Assembly (NCBI RefSeq): GCF_003672135.1
Contig: NC_039518.1
Coordinates: forward strand, 2,418,001 to 2,482,000
Direction of reading: 5' to 3'
DNA length: 64,000 bases
Origin: Ooceraea biroi
Lineage: Eukaryota; Arthropoda; Insecta; Hymenoptera; Formicidae
In this document: positions 57,811 through 64,000 of the stretch, piece after piece
How positions within the stretch are numbered: position 1 is the stretch's first letter
How the letters are laid out: each line of letters opens with the position of its first letter
Made by a program: the position numbers and the translations under genes
Notes under the pieces: model-generated
Told to the model about the DNA's origin: nothing
The model's input: the letters and a program-made list of their open reading frames with translations, nothing else
Database searches by the model: none

Positions 57811-58709
57811 TACAGGGTGTCCCATTTTATATTTGTCAGTAAAATATTTCGATACGACGTCGTTTCAGAGAAAAATGTTTCAGACAAAAGTTATATGGCT
57901 TCGAGGGGGCAAGATGACGATATTCTCAATTTAATTGTAGATGGCGCCACTTTCGAGATTTCATCATGGCGGCTATTTTTTTAAATGGAAGTCGATTTTT
58001 CTCTAAGTGAAAGTTGTAGCTGATAATGAGACGAATACAACGGTTTTTTGTTTTTTGCAATTGGACCATTTTTCAGTGAGTTACAGCGTTCCAAAGTATA
58101 CTGTTTTATAATTTAAGTATACACATAAACCAAATCTTGTATCGAAAAATGTTTCTTACAAAAGTTTTATGACTTCAAGGGGGACATAAGATGCTGCCAC
58201 TGATTTGACCTTGGGTGCACCTGTCAAGGTTTATGTGAAGGTTAACTTTTTTTTAATGGATCTCTTTATTTCTCATTATACAGTCTTGTAGCTTACCTCG
58301 AGAGCTTTTCAAAACGCTATAATAAAGTATTTTGTCGTTAAATATTATTCGAGTTATGCGAACTACAAGTTACAGTACTGCCGGCATTTGCATTACAAGA
58401 TTTGGTTTATGTGTATACTTAAATTACAAAACAGTAACTCACTGAAAAATGGTCCAATTGCAAAAAACAAAAAACCGTTGTATTCGTCTCATTATCAGCT
58501 ACAACTTTCACTTGGAGAGAAAAATCGACTTCCATTTAAAAAAATGGCCGCCATGATGAAATCTCGAAAGTGGCGCCATCTACAATTAAATTGAGAATAT
58601 CGTCATCTTGCCCCCTTCGAACCAAACGACTTTTGTCTGAAACATTTTTCTCTGAAACGACGTCGTATCGAAATATTTTACTGACAAATATAAAATGGGA
58701 CACCCTGTA
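57811..58709. mobile_element. Palindromic MITE (CAGGGTGTCCCATTTT ends)
   Basis: TA-flanked, 0.9 kb, with inverted arms over 300 bp (TACAGGGTGTCCCATTTTAT and complement; ACGACGTCGTTTCAGAG near both ends). The centre, around 58180-58330, is less symmetrical. Non-coding. Confidence 0.9.
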
Positions 58710-59592
58710 TATATATATCTAACACAGATCGCAGATGGCATACGTCTTCTCCCTTTTCCGTGCCATCATCTTTGTCCCCCTTCGGTCCTTCCTTGTTTAA
58801 CCCCCTCTCCATCTCGAATCCATTCAACTCGGAATTTTTTTCTTCGAAACAAAAGCGTGCTTGTGCCGGAGTTTTTTTAATTAATTATTAGGAAGACGCA
58901 GAATTACGTCTTCTAATGGTTAATGATATCGGATGGAATCGAGGGTGGAAAGGGTTCAAACAACTTCGGATACGCACCGTACCTTGCCGGAATTCTCAAA
59001 AGGTATTCTCTATCACAGGCGAATTAATCACGCGAGCTACCGAGGTAATCCGTATTGGCGTTTTTCGACGATTTTCTTAGGACAGGTTTAAATACGAGCG
59101 TCAAATGTTAGGAGAGTGCTGTAATGTAACGGAAAATAAATCATTGACACTCACAGCGAGGCCTTATTTTCTTCTATCTTTTTTTATCGCAGAGCCCTTT
59201 AGCGCATACGCATCAAGTTGTCACGCCTTGACGATTCCTAACGAGTACTTATCTCCTGCGCGGTAACTACTCGTTCACCAGCAGATTCAAAAAGTGCGGG
59301 CCCAGGTGCACTTTGCCGTTGCGAGGATAAGGATCCTTTACCGCTATCCGTTAAATATCCTTTTTCCTGGTTAATTATGGATGACTTTGCCCTCCTCGCA
59401 TTTTCTTCGAGCGGGTCATTCTTATATATATTTCAATTAAAATCCTTAAAAGAAATAAACGATTAAAAAAAGGAGTTTCAGTAGTTGAAAGCGAGTCGGT
59501 TTACAAAGCTTTCGCGACAAGATCTGTTGCGCAGATTAACAAAATAGAGAATATTTTCTACGCTGTCATAATAATTCTGTGTAATTGCAATG
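58710..59592. other. Intergenic; nothing recognised
   Basis: No ORF with family resemblance, no repeat of another part of the window. Confidence 0.5.
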
Positions 59593-60217
59593 TACAGGGT
59601 GTTTCCTAAGTAAGTAGACAAACTTAAGGAGGATATTCCTTGGCTTATTTTAAGAAGAAAAGGTCATATAAACATATGTCCTAAACTGCTTTGTTTTCCA
59701 AAATAAGTACATTACTGTTTCGTTCACTTTTCGCATAGCGTGCTTTAAATCCAGTAGATTTTTTTCTATGGGGACAGCTTAAATCTTTAGTTTACGCTAC
59801 ACCTATTCAAAATGAAGAAGATCTTAGAAATCGCATAATAGATGGATGTGAAAGAATACGTAACACTCCAGGTATTTTTGAGCGTGTACGTCAATCAATG
59901 GAAAGGAGAGTCGAGGCGTGTATCATGGCTGCAGGTGGACATTTTCAGCAGTTACTGCGATGTTATTATTTTTCTTTTTAGTTACTATTTTCTTTTTCGT
60001 TATAATTTTTCTTTTTGGTTACTATTGTTTTTCATTTGTTTCATTTGCAATAACACAAACTGTTCTATAATAAACGAAAAGTGAACGAAAACAGTGATGT
60101 ACTTTTTTTTGGAAAACAAAGCAGTTTAGGACATATGTTTATATGACCTTTTCTTCTTAAAATAAGCCAAGGAATATCCTCCTTAAGTTTGTCTACTTAC
60201 TTAGGAAACACCCTGTA
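59593..60217 (+). mobile_element. Deleted DNA transposon (CAGGGTGTTTCCTAAG ends)
   Basis: TA-flanked, 625 bp, inverted ends of about 130 bp (TACAGGGTGTTTCCTAAGTA and complement). The centre keeps the transposase C-terminus (59748-59981). Confidence 0.9.
59748..59981 (+). pseudogene. Transposase C-terminal fragment
   Basis: The open frame NPVDFFLWGQLKSLVYATP, then EEDLRNRIIDGCERIRNTPG and GGHFQQLL, carries the last catalytic Asp region (PVDFFLWG) and C-terminal tail of an IS630/Tc1-mariner transposase like that at 14640-14985. The rest is deleted. Confidence 0.8.
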
Positions 60218-60916
60218 TATCCAAATATTCTTAAATTTACGTTGATTGCGACCAAACAGTCGCACTTTCCGCACGAGCATGATGAACTTCGCAGGAATGA
60301 GTTGCAATTATAATCGATACCCTGGCAATCGTGTATGCGCACCTGTGTGTAGTGATACCATTTGTACAGCTAAGATGGCGGTACAATGATGGCAGTGTAT
60401 AGTGGTTGATGAGTATTGTTGATACATTGTCGTCAGTCTTGATTAAATTATTGATGCTAGCTGAATTATTTTACCGGTGTAAAACTCTCGCTAAATCCGC
60501 GTGAGATTATAAATAATTTTACTTGCAAAATATAAAGTAAGGATGTATTAAATTAATGTCCATTAATTTTTAATACCTACTTTGTTATGCACGACGTGTT
60601 GACAAACTGTAATGCATTCAAATTTAAAATAAAATATCACGTACAAAGTGTCGCGGAAATTTTGTACTTGAAAAATTTCCGCTTCATAAAATAGACTATC
60701 AGATATCTACTAAGTGATGCAAGAATTATCGATTGCTCAGCAGAATTGCTTTAACACAATTTTCTACTTAACATCTTTCACGCAACTGAGCAATTGCGCG
60801 ATCAAGCGCGCATCCACATATCAATTCGTATTTGGATGATCTCGGTGAGCATAAAAATCCATATCTTTTCAGATTATCGATAAGATATCGAAATGAGAAA
60901 TCATCAAATTAGTGTA
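60218..60916. other. Intergenic; nothing recognised
   Basis: No gene or named repeat was seen. Confidence 0.5.
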
Positions 60917-61818
60917 TAGAGGAGAATCCCCTATTATGAGATATGCTCCTAATATGAGATACTGGAGTTTCTGCTAAACTAGTGAGCACCATCTGTTAAT
61001 TCCACCATAAACTTATTACTCTTGGTGTAAAATGTATTTAGTGAAAAATTCATTATTCGTTATTGCGTTTAGCTTTTGCAAGAAAAGGTTTGTGAAATTG
61101 TGAACATGTCAAAGGAACTTGAGGTAAGTCTTTAAACCTTGTTTATTACATAATAAAGAAATGGTTGGCAATAAATTCAGTATGCAATGATAGAGTAGAA
61201 TCGTAGTAACAGGAGAATACGCGATTTGCTGAATTGCTTAATTGTAGAGGTTAGATTTCACGATCGCGGAACCGCTAGGCGCGTGGCTCGTACAATGAGA
61301 TATTCAGGGTACTCTTAATGTGAGATAATTATTGCTCGAATATGAAGAGTATGTAGTGTAATACAAAGAAAGAAAATACTACGTTAAGGTTAAAGAAAAG
61401 TTAATACGAATTTTTGCGTATTTAATTTTTATAGAATCTGACTATGGAGGTTAGGGAAACGAGGAAGCGTTGACGGTGGAATCGTGAAGATTTGGCGAAG
61501 GCTGTGGCAGCAGCATTTTTATAAAAATATCTAATAAAGTTTTGTACTTGCAATACTGATGTATTTTGCACTTTTAACACCGATTTCTCAAGGTATCTTA
61601 TACTAGGAGCACACTTTCTCGATCCTGCGTAAAGCTGTTTTTTCAAATTTGTTTAATTTTCAGAAAAAATAATATTAAAATTAGATTTTTCATTTCACCA
61701 ACCTAAAGCTGATTAAATTCTCTTCAAGAGAACGTATTACATTTTTAAATTCTGCCTATAGATTTCCTTACATTCGGCAAAATCGATATGGTATCTCATA
61801 ATCGGGGACTTTCCTCTA
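60917..61818. mobile_element. Repeat R1, copy 2 (complete, TA-flanked)
   Basis: About 900 bp. Imperfect inverted ends GAGGAGAATCCCCTATTATG and CATAATCGGGGACTTTCCTC, flanked by TA. It contains ATGTCAAAGGAACTTGAG followed by GTAAGTC, a possible mini-exon and donor, which hints at a deleted larger element. The minus-strand ORF at 61422-61646 is shared with copy 1 but resembles nothing I know. It serves as the empty site for the mariner in copy 1. Confidence 0.8.
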
Positions 61819-63916
61819 TTAATTTATATTTTTATTTAGTGTATATTAATTAATATTATCGTAAGAAAGAAATTTTTCAAGGAGGTATTTAAGTCAGCGC
61901 TAATAATTAATATAAAAATTAAGAAAAGCATTTGAGAGAATTATTTGAAATGATTCGGAAGCATTTTCAGTGAATGGCGATGTTGAAATTAATTAAAAAA
62001 ATTTTTTTAACTCGGTTTTTAATGCGAATAGAGATCGAGGAGGATTTCACGGTCCCATGGATATTGCTGCAGCGGTCGTGGCAGTGTAGATCGTGTCTGC
62101 TGCTGCTGCTGGCTGCATTCGTCGGAATCAATTCTCTTGAATATTTGATGCGAACGCCTCCGCCCTCCCGGAACTCCATGGTCTCGTGTTTGCACCGAGT
62201 CTATATCCGTAACCTCCGTGTATTATCCGGAGTCTTTTAAATTGTCCACTGAAATACGTCCACATCATTGCTACCGCGATGACCTGTTACTATTTTTCAA
62301 GAGGACTGCAGAGGCTGCAGCCCGACCACGACCATCGCTATACTTTTCAAGGAGACTCTTGCGCACTCACGTTCAATACTTGTGCTCGTATGTGTGCGGC
62401 ATATATTATTCTGCTCCAATATTGCCTATATACCCCGCAACTGTTTCAAGCGAAAGAAAACATTCGCATCGAACAGATGCGTTTGGAGTCGAGTGTGAAT
62501 TCGGGGAACTGAAACGAATGGACACCGTGCACTAGAAAAGAAAAAAAGAGTATCAAAATGTGATGTACAAGAACGGCGTCTTTTGAATTGAATTAAGTTA
62601 CGACCGTCGATTTGATCGCAATTGCAAATATCGAGTGCCTATAAAAGTCGGGAAACATATTGCCTTGTAATAATGTCTAAATCGATTCGGACAGACGGTG
62701 CGCTATACTGGTCCCATTATGTCTTTTACATGACGCGCATAATGTTACTCCGTTGCACGTAGTATGTCGCTTTGCGAGCAAGCGGCGGCCAAGGCAGGCA
62801 GATAAATGTGTGCAGTGCGTAACGAAAAGGTAGTGACTCACAACCTGACACGGGGAAGGCGGCAGGTGCTGGCTGCGCTGCTGGTCGCTGATACTAGCGC
62901 TGGGTGCTGTGCTGCTGTTACCACCACCGTCAACGGGGTAGCTGGCCACCTGGGTAACGCGGCAGGCCCGATAGGGGAACGGATATTCCCAGGAGATTAT
63001 TGATCGGCCAGGCAGATACTTCCACTGACAACGATGTAGCCGATGGCAAGTCCTCGATGGTTTTGTTCGCTCGCGAGCCTCTCTTGGATCTTCGGCTTTC
63101 GTGTTGAGCCTGCTAGAAAAGAATTGCATGAAGACTTTCTGTACAAATACGCCGGAGCTTTTGGTACTGCAAATATATTATTAATCAGGATTCATCATTA
63201 TCGTTATTTTATCCGAATTACTCTGTACATGATTTGGTCAGCAATTTGTAAAAACGACGTCAAATTTATCATACGCGAGATTTGTGAAAGAAATATTACA
63301 ACCGAGTTGAGGAGAACTTGTAATATCTAAAAGCTCCAAAGATATCTTTCCAAAATTGCTTTGTTATCGCATAAAACATGTTCGATATTTTTGTTTCCAC
63401 ACGGGGAGATGCCCCCCTCCCTCCGAGAAAAGTCAATTCCCCGTAAAAAAGCGGTGTCTCGGGCCTGTGTGCGATACAGGACCGACGAATCTCGTGCTAA
63501 CGATCCCTCATGGACGCCGACCAATGATGATGAGGTCCGGGTGAATCTCGCGCGCCATTCTCTCGTCTCGGTCGAATGGCTGTGGCTCTTACCCCTCTCT
63601 CCTGCATGCTGGTTTACCGTAACGGGCGGTCGCTGCCTCCCCCGATTCGATCAATGGAGGTACCTGTACCAAGGCGACTGGGCGAACTGCGTCCATTCCC
63701 GCCCACGATGCAGAGACAGGACGATGTGCACGCATCGCAACCCCCTTCTGTTATCCTCTGTTCCGTTAGGTCTGTCCCCGGCAGAAACCTCCCCGTGGAT
63801 AATTCATATTTCGACAGTTTGTAATTATTATCTACAAGAAGTATTAATAATAGGGTTACACGACGCAGAAATATTTTTACAAATGTATAAATAACAATAA
63901 TGAAAAATGACCTATT
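61819..63916. other. No confident gene; several weak ORFs
   Basis: 2.1 kb. A CTG-rich stretch at 62090-62112 and longer ORFs on both strands (for example minus 63129-62677 and plus 63361-63894) occur in GC-rich DNA. Possible acceptors exist (TTGTCAG before 63027 on the minus strand), but no frame shows a family motif. Some may be exons of a gene whose other parts lie outside the window. Confidence 0.4.
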
Positions 63917-64000
63917 TATTGGGTTGGCCAAAAAGTAATTGCGTTTTTTCCCATAGATGGACATGCATGTCTTGAAATGTAACTAACTTCATTCTAAACC
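63917..64000 (+). mobile_element. Start of a mellifera-type mariner (runs off window)
   Basis: Begins TA then TTGGGTTGGCCAAAAAGTAA TTGCG, the same terminus as the array in Deaf1 intron 1, followed by sequence not found in that truncated array, so it may preserve the missing left end. Confidence 0.8.

Noticed and set aside
62677..63129. 150-aa minus-strand ORF in 62.7-63.1 kb as a gene
   Set aside because: No motif, no consistent exon structure in any of the three frames; GC-rich sequence yields long ORFs by chance.
63361..63894. 177-aa plus-strand ORF
   Set aside because: Overlaps equally long ORFs in other frames, no domain recognised, no supporting splice or start context.

Overview
The window reads as insect nuclear DNA, most likely from a hymenopteran and plausibly an ant. 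Protein-coding exons have GT-AG introns, the background is AT-rich with CpG-rich exons, and mariner elements are abundant, including the mellifera-type terminus TTGGGTTGGCCAAAAAG. It contains a 100-base N run, so it is draft scaffold sequence. No bacterial genes, rRNA, tRNA or CRISPR were seen. The species call is inference.

I could rebuild five host genes exon by exon. (1) A secreted CUB-domain protein on the minus strand (6200 to 3801, running into the N gap), carrying two 1-base frame breaks. (2) Deaf1 on the plus strand (17655-23837; SAND plus MYND; 473 aa). (3) Utp18 on the minus strand (31092 to 26824; WD40 protein of the small-subunit processome). (4) Spag6/PF16 on the minus strand (51225 to 31900; armadillo-repeat axonemal protein; 534 aa; ten coding exons over 19 kb). 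(5) Mkk4 on the plus strand (55416-57545; JNK-pathway MAP2K; 433 aa). In Deaf1, Utp18, Spag6 and Mkk4 the splice phases close exactly and the summed lengths are multiples of three. Weaker calls are a LITAF-like C-terminal exon (10182-10080), a PPxY-rich exon beside it, a 90-aa ORF nested inside the large Spag6 intron (42204-42476), and a lysine-rich terminal exon convergent with Spag6 (31497-31730).

Most of the rest is transposable elements, often nested. Positions 1-3627 are a near-identical inverted copy of 22252-25880 (Deaf1 exons 2-4 plus downstream sequence and a fold-back transposon), ending exactly at the N gap. This is either a recent inverted duplication or a misplaced redundant contig. 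6.7-10.0 kb and 45.0-49.1 kb hold two mariners of one family, each with the transposase core repeated four times in tandem between a single N-terminus and a single C-terminus. 12.2-17.4 kb is a DUF4817-type transposon containing a palindromic MITE and, inside its own right terminus, a three-part TTAA-flanked composite (palindrome, unique element, palindrome). The same three-part unit recurs in a Utp18 intron (27.9-29.9 kb). Deaf1 intron 1 carries a tandem array of truncated mellifera-type mariners. Spag6 intron 8 (13 kb) carries a 1,024-bp tandem repeat, a degenerate TTAA element and one multi-core mariner. Between Spag6 and Mkk4 a 2.9-kb element with 8-bp target duplication encloses a Helitron, a mariner and an hAT-like MITE. 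From 57.8 kb on there are two palindromic or decayed elements, a repeat that serves as the empty site for a mariner, and 2 kb without a recognisable gene.

The host genes have no evident shared pathway. What links them is the insertion load: transposons sit in introns and flanks and leave the reconstructed reading frames intact, except in the CUB gene and the inverted Deaf1 copy. There single-base losses, mostly in short G/C runs, could be sequencing errors or real decay.
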